From assembly GCA_043820045.1 (NCBI GenBank), contig JBDREF010000397.1:1-29320 (forward strand): 29,320 bases of DNA, read 5' to 3'. The position numbers were made by a program, and so were the translations under genes. This DNA comes from JBDREF01 sp043820045. Lineage in GTDB: Bacteria > Planctomycetota > Phycisphaerae > Sedimentisphaerales > Anaerobacaceae. The notes under the pieces are model-generated. The model saw only the letters and a program-made list of their open reading frames with translations, had not been told where the DNA came from and did no database searches. Within the stretch, counting starts at the first letter, position 1, and each line of letters begins with the position of its first letter. Positions 1 to 9,117 of the stretch are shown here, one piece after another.

Positions 1-2
1 TT

Positions 3-1565
3 GACGACCGGCCGATGGTCCTTTGCGAGTACGCCCACGCAATGGGCAACTCGGTCGGAAACCTCAAGGAATACTGGGATGCGATTCGCTCGCACAAGCG
101 CCTGATAGGCGGATTCATCTGGGACTGGGCCGACCAGGGACTGCGAAAAACCTCGCCCGACGGCAAACAGTTCTGGGCCTATGGCGGCGACTACGGCGAT
201 AATCCCAACGACGGCAACTTCTGCTGCAATGGCCTCGTCCAGCCCGACCGCAGACTCAACCCGAGCATCTACGAGGTCAGAAAGATTTATCAGCGCATCT
301 GGGTTGCACCCGTCGAGCTTAAGAATGGCATCGTTCGTATCCACAATGAGTACGACTTCGCCGATCTCGATTTCATCAATATTCTGTGGGAGCTGACGGA
401 GGATGGCAAGCAGATTCAGACAGGGACATTGGCTGGAATGTCGCTCGCGCCTGGCGAGCAGCGCGAGATTCGTGTCCCGTTCCGGAGACCGAAACTGCAA
501 CCCGGCGCCGAATATTGGCTCAAGATCAGTTTTGCCCTGGCCGATGACGCTCCGTGGGCCGCCCGGGGACACTTGGTTGCGTGGGAGCAATTCGAGGTCC
601 CGTTTGACATTCCGCCGACGCCTTCGGCAAACGTCGCAGCGATGAGGCCGTTAAAGTTGCGGGAATCGGCCAAGAGCATACAGATAGCGGGCGGCGACTT
701 CGAACTCCTCGTCGGCAAGTCGAGCGGAGCCATTGAGTCGCTCACGTTCGCCGGCAAAGAGCTAATCGCCGAGCCGCTTATCCCCAATTTATGGCGGGCG
801 CCGATAGACAATGACGTCGGCAACAAGATGCCGAATCGTCTTGGCCTCTGGCGTCGGGCCGGTCAAGACCGAAAGGTCGGCAAAGTCACTGCGGAACAGA
901 TTTCAACGCAGGTCGTACGAGTCACGGCCAACGCAGTGCTTGGTGTCGGCGCGGACTGCAAATATACGACCACCTACACCGTCTTCGGCGACGGCGAGAT
1001 AATCGTCTTCGCCGAGATCGAGCCCGGGACCAGGCGCCTGCCGGATATGCCGCGATTCGGTATGCAGATGGCGATACCCGGCGAGTTCGACACGATGAGC
1101 TGGTTCGGCCGGGGCCCGCATGAGAGCTATTGGGACCGCAAGACCGGCTCGCCCGTCGGTCTCTATTCGGGGCCGGTTGCCGAGCAATTCCACCCGTACG
1201 TCCGGCCGCAGGAAACAGGCAACAAGACAGATGTTCGCTGGCTGGCTTTGACGAACAAAGAAGGCGTCGGTTTGTTAGCGATCGGAATGCCGCTGCTGAA
1301 TGCAAGCGCCTGGCCGTTCACGATGGACGATCTGGAGAAGGCCACACACATCAACGAACTGCCGCGACGAGAGACGATAACCGTCAATCTCGACTACAAG
1401 CAGATGGGCGTCGGCGGCGATGATAGCTGGGGCGCTCGGCCGCACCAGGAGTACACACTGCCGAGCGGACCTTACAGCTACCAATTCCGCCTCCGCCCGT
1501 ACGCGACAGAGATGGGAGATATCAGCGCCTTGGCTCGCAAAAGCCTCCAAACGCCCGCAGAGTAA
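3..1565 (+). CDS. lacZ: Beta-galactosidase, GH2 family (LacZ type), C-terminal part, 5' end outside window
   Basis: Hydrolyses terminal beta-galactosides; LacZ-type glycoside hydrolase family 2. The reading frame is open from base 3, so the ATG at 15 is internal (it lies inside the conserved RPMVLCEYAHAMGNS motif) and the true start is upstream of the window. The catalytic nucleophile glutamate (equivalent of E. coli Glu537) is the GAG at 27-29; the acid/base glutamate would lie in the missing part. Next come the barrel-end motif GGFIWDWADQGL, the DUF4981-like beta domain, and the C-terminal beta-galactosidase small-chain domain with APIDNDVG, RGPHESYWDR and MGVGGDDSWG, all as in E. coli LacZ. 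No export signal can be judged. A sugar porter follows 32 bp downstream on the same strand, suggesting a galactoside uptake/degradation operon. Exact substrate (lactose versus a plant or algal galactoside) cannot be told from the sequence. Confidence 0.95.
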   Translation, partial: DDRPMVLCEYAHAMGNSVGNLKEYWDAIRSHKRLIGGFIWDWADQGLRKTSPDGKQFWAYGGDYGDNPNDGNFCCNGLVQPDRRLNPSIYEVRKIYQRIWVAPVELKNGIVRIHNEYDFADLDFINILWELTEDGKQIQTGTLAGMSLAPGEQREIRVPFRRPKLQPGAEYWLKISFALADDAPWAARGHLVAWEQFEVPFDIPPTPSANVAAMRPLKLRESAKSIQIAGGDFELLVGKSSGAIESLTFAGKELIAEPLIPNLWRAPIDNDVGNKMPNRLGLWRRAGQDRKVGKVTAEQISTQVVRVTANAVLGVGADCKYTTTYTVFGDGEIIVFAEIEPGTRRLPDMPRFGMQMAIPGEFDTMSWFGRGPHESYWDRKTGSPVGLYSGPVAEQFHPYVRPQETGNKTDVRWLALTNKEGVGLLAIGMPLLNASAWPFTMDDLEKATHINELPRRETITVNLDYKQMGVGGDDSWGARPHQEYTLPSGPYSYQFRLRPYATEMGDISALARKSLQTPAE

Positions 1566-1597
1566 AATCAGAACGAGCAAGAAGAGTCGCGCCGAGT

Positions 1598-3022
1598 ATG
1601 AAAGAGCACGAGCCAAGTTTAACAAGCCATCAGGCCCGCTACAACATGACCTTCATCTGGCTGGTCTGCCTGGTTGCGGCGATGGGAGGATTGTTGTTCG
1701 GCTATGACTGGGTGGTGATCGGCGGGGCCAAGCCGTTTTATGAGCCCTACTTCGGAATCTCGGACGAAACGCCGTTCTGGCGGGGCTGGGCGCAAAGCAG
1801 CGCCCTTGTCGGCTGTCTTGCAGGCTCAGTACTTTCCGGGTTCATCAGCGACAGATCCGGCCGTAAGCGATTGCTTATCTTCTCGGGTCTACTCTTTACA
1901 GTATCCGCCGTCGGCACCGCTCTTGCCGGCAGTTTCGTACTCTTCAACGTCTTTCGCATCATTGGAGGCATAGGCATCGGACTGGCCTCAAATCTCTCCC
2001 CAATGTATATCGCGGAGATTTCCCCGGCCCGTATGCGGGGACGACTTGTTTCGATCAACCAACTCACGATTGTGATCGGGATCCTCGCGGCCCAAATCAT
2101 AAATTGGATTATCGCTCGGCCGGTGCCCGAAGGAGCAGGCACAGAATACATCCTTAACTCGTGGAACGGCCAGCACGGCTGGCGCTGGATGTTCGGAGCC
2201 GAAACGATTCCGGCATTTCTGTTTTTCCTGCTGATGCTCTTCGTGCCGGAGAGTCCTCGTTGGCTTCTCAAGTACGGCAAGGACAAGATAGCCGCGAACA
2301 TTCTGCGCAGAGTCGGAGGCGGCGAGTACGCCGATTCTGAAATCAGCAACATCAAGAACACGCTCGCAGGAGAAGAGATTGCCAGGGTCAACTTCCTCGA
2401 CCTGGCTGAGCCGAAGCTGCGCAGGATTGTCATGTTGGGTGTTTTCTTAGCGGTTCTCCAACAGTGGTGCGGCATCAATGTGATTTTCAATTATGCTCAG
2501 GAGGTTTTCGCAGCAGCAGGATACGGCGTCACCGGCATTATGTTCAACATCGTCATTACGGGAATAGTGAACCTGCTGTTTACGTTCGTGGCGATCTATA
2601 CCGTGGACAGGTTGGGTAGGCGCATCCTCATGCTTATCGGCGCAGGTGGGCTTGCCGGTATCTATGCAATCCTGGGCGCGGGTTACTACTTCCAAAGTAC
2701 GGGGATTCACATGCTGATCCTGGTGATCTCGGCAATTGCCTGTTACGCGATGTCCCTGGCACCGATTACCTGGGTGGTGATTTCGGAGATATTTCCAAAT
2801 CGCATTCGCGGCGCGGCGATGTCCGTGGTTGTGTTTAGCCTGTGGGCCGGCTGCACGGCGCTGACGTTGACTTTTCCCTATCTCAAAGCCGGCCTTGGCG
2901 CCCACGGAGCCTTCTGGCTGTACGGCGTGATTTGTGTCGTCGGATTTTTCGTGATACTCACCAAACTCCCTGAGACCAAGGGCAAATCCCTGGAAGATAT
3001 CGAACGAGAGTTGGTTGATTGA
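1598..3022 (+). CDS. MFS sugar porter (XylE/GalP/GLUT-like)
   Basis: Twelve-helix inner-membrane sugar transporter, probably a proton symporter, of the major facilitator sugar-porter family. The 474 residues match the family length. Diagnostic motifs appear in order: GGLLFGYDWVVIGG in helix 1, SDRSGRKRLL in loop 2-3, PESPRWL before the central loop, QQWCGINVIFNYAQ in helix 7 (sugar-contacting QQ and N), VDRLGRR in loop 8-9 and PETKGKSLEDIE at the C-terminus. The ATG at 1598 gives a short cytoplasmic N-terminus before helix 1; a downstream ATG at 1646 starts right at the helix and looks too short. The ribosome site is weak (AGAAG at 1580-1584). It follows the beta-galactosidase gene by 32 bp, so it probably imports the galactoside or its sugar product. 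The specific sugar is not determined. Confidence 0.93.
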   Translation: MKEHEPSLTSHQARYNMTFIWLVCLVAAMGGLLFGYDWVVIGGAKPFYEPYFGISDETPFWRGWAQSSALVGCLAGSVLSGFISDRSGRKRLLIFSGLLFTVSAVGTALAGSFVLFNVFRIIGGIGIGLASNLSPMYIAEISPARMRGRLVSINQLTIVIGILAAQIINWIIARPVPEGAGTEYILNSWNGQHGWRWMFGAETIPAFLFFLLMLFVPESPRWLLKYGKDKIAANILRRVGGGEYADSEISNIKNTLAGEEIARVNFLDLAEPKLRRIVMLGVFLAVLQQWCGINVIFNYAQEVFAAAGYGVTGIMFNIVITGIVNLLFTFVAIYTVDRLGRRILMLIGAGGLAGIYAILGAGYYFQSTGIHMLILVISAIACYAMSLAPITWVVISEIFPNRIRGAAMSVVVFSLWAGCTALTLTFPYLKAGLGAHGAFWLYGVICVVGFFVILTKLPETKGKSLEDIERELVD

Positions 3023-3074
3023 AAGATACTTTAGCAGAATTGAGTGCCGGACACCCGACCGTCAAAAACAATCC

Positions 3075-3104
3075 TTGCAGTTTCATGCCGTTATCTGGTA
3101 TATA
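3075..3104 (+). promoter_or_regulatory. Possible sigma-70 promoter for the phosphoesterase-recJ pair
   Basis: TTGCAG at 3075-3080 and TATATA at 3099-3104 are separated by 18 bp, about 50 bp before the metallophosphoesterase start, in the 130-bp gap after the sugar porter. The -35 box matches the consensus at four of six positions. No hairpin terminator was seen between the porter and this site, so read-through is possible. Confidence 0.35.
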
Positions 3105-3152
3105 GGCGGATGGCAATGTAACATACCACGAGCTTGGGCAGGGTAGAATACT

Positions 3153-4073
3153 ATGACCGCTATTTTTAACATGTCAATCAGTAGAAGAAGCTTTATGAAA
3201 GCCGGTCTGGCCGCCGCGGGAGGTATTTTTGTCATTGGTGCGCAGACCGGTTTGGGCTCGCAGGACGCCCCGAAAAAAGTTGCCCGATGGGCGTTCTTGT
3301 CAGATACGCACATCCCGGCGGATGTTGAGAACACTTACCGGGGATTCTACCCGTATCAGAATCTGCAGAAAGTCGTTCCTGACATTGTCTCGGCCCGCCC
3401 GGACGGCGTTGTCGTTACCGGCGATTTGGCCCGGCTGACGGGCGAATCAGGCGATTATGCGAATCTTGAGAAACTGCTGAGCCCGGTTGCTGAGAAGACG
3501 AAGATTATCATGGCTCTCGGCAACCACGACAACCGTGAGAACTTCGTTAAAGTTTTTGATAAGAACCCCGACAAGGAACGACCCGTCAGAGGCAAACACG
3601 TTGTCGTCGTCAATACTGGACCCGTTCGCTTGATTATCCTGGATTCGCTCCTCTACGTTAACGAGGTACAGGGTCTGTTGGGGAAAGAGCAAAGGCAGTG
3701 GCTGGGCAATTATCTGAACGAATGCGATGATACTCCCACAATTCTCTGCTTTCATCACACTCTGGAAGATGGCGACGGCGATCTGCTGGACGTGCCGCGC
3801 CTGTTCAATATGATAAAGTCGATTCGGAAGGTTAAGGCCATTATATACGGCCATTCTCACGTGTACGGATTCTCCAAATTCAAGGGGATACACCTGATCA
3901 ACCTTCCGGCGTTGGGGTACAATTTCAGCGATTCCGAGCCGGTCGGCTGGGTCGAGGCCCGCTTGACTGCTAAAGGCGGCGATTTCACCCTGCGTACGGC
4001 AGGCGGCAATGAGGACGAAGACGGCAGCATCAAAAAGCTCACCTGGCGAAAAGAGCAAGAGGATGAAGGTTAG
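3153..4073 (+). CDS. Tat-exported calcineurin-like metallophosphoesterase
   Basis: Predicted exported phosphoesterase of the calcineurin-like (PF00149) superfamily, using a two-metal centre. The N-terminus has a twin-arginine signal: SRRSFMK at about residues 10-16, then a hydrophobic Ala/Gly-rich stretch to about residue 35. Metal-binding motifs are all present in order: SDTHIP (D51, H53), TGDLAR (D91), GNHDNRE (N124, H125), FHHT, and GHSHVYG near the C-terminus. The 306-residue length suits a stand-alone phosphatase. The start at 3153 has AGGG nine bases upstream; ATG at 3171 (MSISRRSFMK) would also retain the signal. The stop codon directly abuts the recJ start codon, so the two are probably translated from one message although one product is exported and the other cytoplasmic. 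The substrate is unknown. Confidence 0.85.
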   Translation: MTAIFNMSISRRSFMKAGLAAAGGIFVIGAQTGLGSQDAPKKVARWAFLSDTHIPADVENTYRGFYPYQNLQKVVPDIVSARPDGVVVTGDLARLTGESGDYANLEKLLSPVAEKTKIIMALGNHDNRENFVKVFDKNPDKERPVRGKHVVVVNTGPVRLIILDSLLYVNEVQGLLGKEQRQWLGNYLNECDDTPTILCFHHTLEDGDGDLLDVPRLFNMIKSIRKVKAIIYGHSHVYGFSKFKGIHLINLPALGYNFSDSEPVGWVEARLTAKGGDFTLRTAGGNEDEDGSIKKLTWRKEQEDEG

Positions 4074-5825
4074 ATGTTACTTTCTGCACGGATGCAACAA
4101 AAACGGTGGGTGATTCGCCCGGTGGACGAACGCTCGGCGGCCCTTGCCAAATCGCTGAAGGTCTCACATCTCGTGGCGCAGGTGCTGATCAATCGCGGAA
4201 TCGCCGACGCCCAAATCGGCGCCGGTTTTCTGAGGCCCAAGCTGACCGACCTTATCGAGCCTGCGGCGATGCCTGGAATCGAACCGGCAGTTCGCAGACT
4301 GAAAACCGCCATTACAAATAAGGAGCGAATCACCATCTACGGCGACTACGACGTGGACGGCATTACAGGCGTCGCGATTCTCTGGCAGGTGCTCAGGCTG
4401 CTCGACGCCGATGTTGACTATTATATCCCGCATCGCATAGACGAAGGTTACGGCCTGAACACCGAGGCCGTTGAGACACTGGCAAAATCCGGCACCAGAC
4501 TCTTGGTTACCGTCGATTGCGGTGTCACGGCACTCGGCTCGGCGGAACTGGCCGGGCAGTTGGGCATGGACCTGATAATAACCGACCACCACCAGCCCGA
4601 ACCGCAATTGCCCCGGGCTGCCGCAATTGTGCATCCCGCGATCGATGAATCCTATCCAAACCAGGATTCGGCAGGAGCGATGGTAGCCTTCAAACTGGCC
4701 TGGGCCATTGCAAACGAATTTAACCCGGGCCGAAGACTTGAGCCGAAACTGCGAGATTTTATGATAAGCGCCACGAGCCTGGCGGCGATGGGAACCGTCG
4801 CAGATGTCGTGGACCTTCGCGGCGAGAACAGAGTCCTGACAAGCTACGGACTCAAAGCACTGCCGGACTGCAAGCTTTCCGGCATACAGGCCCTGATCGA
4901 GTCGGCCGGTTTGACGGGTCACACGCTCGACAGCTTCCACATCGGGTTTAGGCTTGCTCCAATGCTCAACGCGGCGGGCCGAATGGGGCACGCGCGATTG
5001 GCCGTAGAGCTGCTGACGTCGGAAAGCCAGGTTCGCTCGATGCAAATCGCCGAGTATCTCAAGGAGCAGAACAACCAGCGCCAGCAGTGCGACCGCAAGA
5101 TATTCAAACAGGCCTGCGAAATGATTGTCGAGCGGGATTTGAATCATCCCGATCGCAAGAGCATCGTCCTTGCAAGCGAAAACTGGCATACCGGAGTAAT
5201 AGGAATCGTCGCATCGAGAATAGTAGATAAGTTCTACCGCCCTACCATCATGATTAACGCCGGGGCTACCGATAACGGCATGGCTCAGGGTTCCGGCCGT
5301 TCAATTCCGGGCTTTTGCCTGTTAAGCGCAATCCGGGCCTGCTCAGAAAACCTGGTAAGCTTCGGCGGACACAAAATGGCCGCCGGCATTACTATCGAGC
5401 CAGGGAAGATAGAACAGTTTGCGGCCGAATTCGAAGCTTACTCAAAGCAGAATCTGAATGAAAACGATGCAGCCGTCAAGCTTCACATCGACGCGGCGAC
5501 GACGTTGGGTGAATTGCGAAGGGAAACCGTCGAAGAACTGCAATTACTCGGCCCCTTCGGCCAGGGCAATCCGGAACCTATCTTTGCGACAAAAGGTGTA
5601 CGGCTAGCTTCGCCGCCAAAAAAGGTCGGCGCCGGACGCGACCATCTGCAGCTCGTGATAACCGACAACACAGCGACGATGCGCGGCATTGGATTTCGGT
5701 TCGGAAAACTGGAGAAAAAGCTGCTGGAGAGCGAGTATTTCAACGTTGCGTATCAGCCGCAGATTAACAGGTACAACGGCAACAGCAACGTCGAATTTAT
5801 CCTCACGGATATCCAGTTCGAATAA
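4074..5825 (+). CDS. recJ: Single-stranded-DNA-specific exonuclease RecJ
   Basis: 5'-to-3' single-strand DNA exonuclease acting in recombination and mismatch/base-excision repair in the cytoplasm. The 583 residues contain the DHH phosphoesterase core: YGDYDVDGITG (residues 89-99, motif I), TVDCG (146-150, motif II) and TDHHQPE (170-176, motif III), then APMLNAAGRMGHAR. The DHHA1 domain carries GGHKMAAG at about 431-438. The C-terminal OB region has LGPFGQGNPEPIF near residue 495. Length matches bacterial RecJ of about 570-580 residues. The start codon ATG 4074 follows the TAG of the phosphoesterase with no gap; AAGG lies a few bases upstream inside that gene. An alternative ATG at 4092 would remove only six residues. 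The gene converges with the transglutaminase-like gene, leaving 16 bp between stop codons. Confidence 0.97.
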   Translation: MLLSARMQQKRWVIRPVDERSAALAKSLKVSHLVAQVLINRGIADAQIGAGFLRPKLTDLIEPAAMPGIEPAVRRLKTAITNKERITIYGDYDVDGITGVAILWQVLRLLDADVDYYIPHRIDEGYGLNTEAVETLAKSGTRLLVTVDCGVTALGSAELAGQLGMDLIITDHHQPEPQLPRAAAIVHPAIDESYPNQDSAGAMVAFKLAWAIANEFNPGRRLEPKLRDFMISATSLAAMGTVADVVDLRGENRVLTSYGLKALPDCKLSGIQALIESAGLTGHTLDSFHIGFRLAPMLNAAGRMGHARLAVELLTSESQVRSMQIAEYLKEQNNQRQQCDRKIFKQACEMIVERDLNHPDRKSIVLASENWHTGVIGIVASRIVDKFYRPTIMINAGATDNGMAQGSGRSIPGFCLLSAIRACSENLVSFGGHKMAAGITIEPGKIEQFAAEFEAYSKQNLNENDAAVKLHIDAATTLGELRRETVEELQLLGPFGQGNPEPIFATKGVRLASPPKKVGAGRDHLQLVITDNTATMRGIGFRFGKLEKKLLESEYFNVAYQPQINRYNGNSNVEFILTDIQFE

Positions 5826-5841
5826 GCATAGCCGATACGCA

Positions 5842-7437
5842 TCATCTTCGGCTGACTACTACTTTTTCTATTTTGAACTGCCCCATCGTCGTCGCCATAC
5901 TGAAGAAGTCTTCCGGGTTGCCGTTACCGCTTGCCAGTGCAATATGGCCGGCGTCGTAGCCGCCGCGCCCTGCCCCTCTGAACGATGCATCCAAGCCGAC
6001 CCACTTGCCGCCGATATAAGCCTGGACCCATGCGTGACCGCCGAACCGGTCCTGCAGGCCGGCGTACTCCTTCACGTATGCGATTCCCACGACGACCTGC
6101 GCAGGAATTCCGACAGCCCTGCACATCGCTGCGGTCAGCACTGAGAATTCGCTGCAATCACCCTGCCTGCTGTCTGCGACTTCGGCCGCCGAGGCGTAGC
6201 CGACCGACAGGTTCCGGTTCTCGACGTAATCGGCGACAAAAGCCTCGATCCTGCCGGCAGCTTCGGCCGCATCTTTGGTCTCGCCGACCGCCTTATGCGC
6301 GAGTTCGATTATTTTCTCATGGTCGCTCTGAACAAACTGCGTCGGCTTAAGGGCTTTCAAGGCCGCTTCATCATTACCCTTGTAAGGGAAGCTAATCTCG
6401 GCAGGCACTGCAACGGGCTCAACCGTGATAATCGCTTTGCCGTTCCCAAGCTGCTGAACCCGTTGATTATCATTCGATGGTATGGCCAATTCCGTATCAC
6501 CGGTAGCGCTGATATGATAGGTAATGGACGCAGCCGAGCCGACGTCGTCCAGCGACACCGGGCTGGCGAGGAACATCTTATCGACAACATCCAGAACATC
6601 GTTGTCGCCAAGCGCGAATTCCTTCGCACAGGCCACAATCTCAATCTTCATCCCCATAGCCGTCGTAATGCTCTTCTGCATGTTAAGATCGTCGTCAACA
6701 TATTCCGTCATAACGATCTGACCGGCCATCGGGATGTTCAGGGAGGTCTTGACTTCCGTCAAAGGCACGACGCGCCCGAGCAAATCAACGTTCTCCCTGG
6801 TCCCGATATGGATGTCGGCGTCAAGGGCCTGCATAACTTCCGGACTGAATGCTTTGACCGTGTACTCCAGACCCTCTTTCAGTCCTTTTTCAGTCGTCAG
6901 CAGACGCAAGCCTTCGGTCATCAACGCTCCGCTGGGCCACTGCTGAATCTCCGTCTGTTCGGTTCCCATGGAGGTTCTGGTCACGTGCAGTTTACCTTCT
7001 TCGTCAACCCTTCCCACCGTCTTCATCATCGTCATGGCACCCAACACCTGCTCGATCTCGAAGCCTAACGGCTTGCCGTCAATCGTTTCAATCGTGGTCT
7101 CGGTCGTCTTGACGGTCAAGGGAATCCCCGTCCGGCTGATGGTCAGGCTCGCCTTTTCTGAACTGGTTACTTTTCCATCGGCTACGATACGGCTCTGTAT
7201 GGCATGGCCGACCTTCTTGCCCTCCATAAATACGGCTAAGTACTCTACTTCCGGAACCACCGGCGGCTCCAACTCAACGTCAGCAGCATCCGGCCCGGTT
7301 CTTTCGCTCGTATGAACCTCCAGGACCTCTGTTGCACGAGCAGACTCCTTCGGCGGCAAGTCCGATTTGCTATCGCAGCCGGCCGCAGCCACAACCGACA
7401 ACATAAGACAAACAACAAAAAGACACGTCGCTCTCAT
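5842..7437 (-). CDS. Transglutaminase-like lipoprotein
   Basis: Predicted secreted lipoprotein with a transglutaminase-like cysteine-protease fold (PF01841). From the ATG at 7437 the product is 531 residues; an ATG at 7476 would add 13 charged residues before the signal peptide and is less likely, since GGAAAGGG sits about 10 bases before 7437. The signal runs MRATCLFVVCLML...AAGC with a relaxed lipobox, lipidated Cys near residue 20. The middle is a beta-rich region without a recognised domain. The C-terminal domain has a complete triad: Cys in QGDCSEFS (about C428), His in GGHAWVQAY (about H468) and Asp in GLDASF (about D483). This arrangement is seen in planctomycete and other bacterial proteins of unknown role; protease, transglutaminase or amidase activity are all possible. 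It is transcribed away from murE and toward recJ. Confidence 0.8.
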   Translation of the reverse strand: MRATCLFVVCLMLSVVAAAGCDSKSDLPPKESARATEVLEVHTSERTGPDAADVELEPPVVPEVEYLAVFMEGKKVGHAIQSRIVADGKVTSSEKASLTISRTGIPLTVKTTETTIETIDGKPLGFEIEQVLGAMTMMKTVGRVDEEGKLHVTRTSMGTEQTEIQQWPSGALMTEGLRLLTTEKGLKEGLEYTVKAFSPEVMQALDADIHIGTRENVDLLGRVVPLTEVKTSLNIPMAGQIVMTEYVDDDLNMQKSITTAMGMKIEIVACAKEFALGDNDVLDVVDKMFLASPVSLDDVGSAASITYHISATGDTELAIPSNDNQRVQQLGNGKAIITVEPVAVPAEISFPYKGNDEAALKALKPTQFVQSDHEKIIELAHKAVGETKDAAEAAGRIEAFVADYVENRNLSVGYASAAEVADSRQGDCSEFSVLTAAMCRAVGIPAQVVVGIAYVKEYAGLQDRFGGHAWVQAYIGGKWVGLDASFRGAGRGGYDAGHIALASGNGNPEDFFSMATTMGQFKIEKVVVSRR

Positions 7438-7504
7438 TATTGTATTACCCTTTCCAGGTTTGTGGATAAATCTCAATCCGGCATTCGCAACAGTTATGAA
7501 GACG

Positions 7505-7533
7505 ATTATAAACCAAAAAGGGAACTGTTCACC
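7505..7533 (-). promoter_or_regulatory. Possible promoter of the transglutaminase-like lipoprotein gene
   Basis: On the minus strand a perfect TATAAT box lies at 7510-7505, about 68 bp before the ATG at 7437. The upstream -35 region (GTGAAC or TTGTGG) is poor and not at an ideal distance, so only the -10 box is well supported. Confidence 0.3.
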
Positions 7534-7585
7534 ACAAGATTTCGGATCAAGTTACAAATGGTCATGCGAGATCGTAAAATACTCC

Positions 7586-7615
7586 TTGTCACCCTTCCAA
7601 GAAAATGTCTATAGT
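7586..7615 (+). promoter_or_regulatory. Likely sigma-70 promoter of murE-murF-mraY
   Basis: TTGTCA at 7586-7591 and TATAGT at 7610-7615, each matching the consensus at five of six positions, are 18 bp apart. They lie about 57 bp before the murE start, in the intergenic space between the divergent lipoprotein gene and murE. This suggests the three mur genes begin their own transcript here. Confidence 0.55.
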
Positions 7616-7671
7616 TGAACTGCGGAGGTTTTTAGCTAAAATAGGCGACAAATTGTTTTATGGGATACTAT

Positions 7672-9117
7672 ATGAACTTTGACGAACTGCTGAATCTGGT
7701 TTCTTCCGACGAAGCGCCGAGCGTCCGCATCGATTCGCGCGCGGTCGGCAAGGGCGATATCTTTGTAGCCATAGAGGGCACCGACTGCGACGGCCACGAC
7801 TTCATCGACCAGGCCCTTGCCGCCGGTGCGCAGTACATCGTGCGCCAGCAACACTCGCCGGACAAAGTACACAACACGCAATACAAGCAGATAATAGTCG
7901 GCGACAGTAGAAAAGCCGCGGCGATTCTGGCGCAGACGGCCAACGGCAATCCCGCCTCACAATTAACGAACCTGGCCGTAACCGGCACAAATGGAAAGAC
8001 CACCGTCGCCTTCCTTGTTCGCTCGTGCATTCAGGCCGCCGGCCGGAAATGCGGTCTCATCGGTACCGTCATCTACGATACATGCTCCGGCGGCAGTTAC
8101 GAAGCACCTCTGACCACGCCTGACTGTCTGACCATCGCCGAGAGACAGCGGGAAATGGTAATGAACGGTGCGAAGTACATGGTTATCGAAGCCAGCAGCC
8201 ATGCCCTGTCTCAAAACCGTCTGGCAGGCGTTGGCTTCAAGGCCGCCGCTTTCACCAACCTCGCCGGCGATCACCTAGACTATCACAAAACAAAGGAAGA
8301 CTACCTGGCTGCGAAAACCCGGCTTTTTTCCAACCTCCTACCCAACGCTACGGCGGTGTTGAACCGTCAGTCCCCGGAAGCCGAACCCATCGCCGCTAAG
8401 ACCGATGCCAGGCAACTTTGGTACTCCATCGGGACGGAGGCCGACCTCGTCGCCCATATCGAGTCGATGGATACGAACGGAACAGTCTTTGCCCTGGAAT
8501 ACGCGGGCGGGTCATCTAAAGTGAGAACACCTTTGCTGGGCCTGTATAATGTCAGCAATTGCCTCGCCGCAGCGGGGTTGTGCCTCGCAGCCGGTTTGGA
8601 TTTACAGACGGTTGCCGCCGGTCTGTCCGCTTTGCAGGCGATACCCGGCCGACTGGAGAAAATCGCCGGCGACGGCTTTTCCGTAATTATAGACTACGCT
8701 CACACCGATGATGCTCTGCAGAACGTCCTGTCCACCTTGAAGCCTCTGTGCAAAGGTAACTTGCGAGTCGTCTTCGGCTGCGGCGGAGATAGAGATAAAA
8801 CCAAGCGGCCCCGGATGGCCCGGGTCGCCGAAGAGTTAGCTGATTTCACAATTGTCACCAGTGACAACCCGCGAACGGAACAACCTGGCGACATCATTGA
8901 TGACATAGTCGCCGGCTTCGAACAGCCCCGCTCGCAAACAATCACAATCGAGCCGGACAGAGAGAAAGCTATCAAGTCGGCGATAGAAGCCGCCGACAAA
9001 AACGATATCTTACTCATAGCAGGCAAAGGCCACGAAACGTACCAGATAATCGGAAAGAAAAAATTCCACTTCAGCGACAGGGAAATTGCAGAGCAGTGCC
9101 TGGGCAAATCGAGATGA
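7672..9117 (+). CDS. murE: UDP-MurNAc-tripeptide synthetase MurE (probably meso-DAP-adding)
   Basis: Cytoplasmic Mur ligase adding the third amino acid to UDP-MurNAc-L-Ala-D-Glu at the expense of ATP. Three domains are recognisable: the N-terminal UDP-binding part (IDSRAVGKGDIFVAIEG), the ATPase centre with TGTNGKTT near residue 104, EASSHAL and the NLAGDHLDYHKT stretch, and the C-terminal ligase domain with GDRDKTKRP. The motif SDNPRTEQP near residues 397-405 contains DNPR, known in MurE enzymes that add meso-diaminopimelate, so the peptidoglycan is inferred to be DAP-type. The start at 7672 has GGGA six bases upstream; the in-frame ATG at 7660 lacks a site. Its stop overlaps the murF start by four bases (ATGA), implying translational coupling. 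Confidence 0.95.
   Translation: MNFDELLNLVSSDEAPSVRIDSRAVGKGDIFVAIEGTDCDGHDFIDQALAAGAQYIVRQQHSPDKVHNTQYKQIIVGDSRKAAAILAQTANGNPASQLTNLAVTGTNGKTTVAFLVRSCIQAAGRKCGLIGTVIYDTCSGGSYEAPLTTPDCLTIAERQREMVMNGAKYMVIEASSHALSQNRLAGVGFKAAAFTNLAGDHLDYHKTKEDYLAAKTRLFSNLLPNATAVLNRQSPEAEPIAAKTDARQLWYSIGTEADLVAHIESMDTNGTVFALEYAGGSSKVRTPLLGLYNVSNCLAAAGLCLAAGLDLQTVAAGLSALQAIPGRLEKIAGDGFSVIIDYAHTDDALQNVLSTLKPLCKGNLRVVFGCGGDRDKTKRPRMARVAEELADFTIVTSDNPRTEQPGDIIDDIVAGFEQPRSQTITIEPDREKAIKSAIEAADKNDILLIAGKGHETYQIIGKKKFHFSDREIAEQCLGKSR

Noticed and set aside
15..17. ATG as the beta-galactosidase start
   Set aside because: It lies inside the conserved catalytic motif; the frame is open to the window edge and residues before it (DDRP) fit the family.
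903..1423. Long antisense and shifted open frames over lacZ and other core genes
   Set aside because: They are shadows of well-supported coding sequences in GC-rich DNA, with no family motifs or ribosome sites.
5830..5875. Terminator between recJ and the convergent transglutaminase-like gene
   Set aside because: AGCCGA/TCGGCT is only a 6-bp stem with a 12-nt loop, the T-rich run is 10 bases away and it lies within the opposing coding sequence.
7660..7671. Upstream ATG for murE
   Set aside because: No ribosome site at useful spacing; ATG 7672 has GGGA six bases upstream and matches the family N-terminus better.
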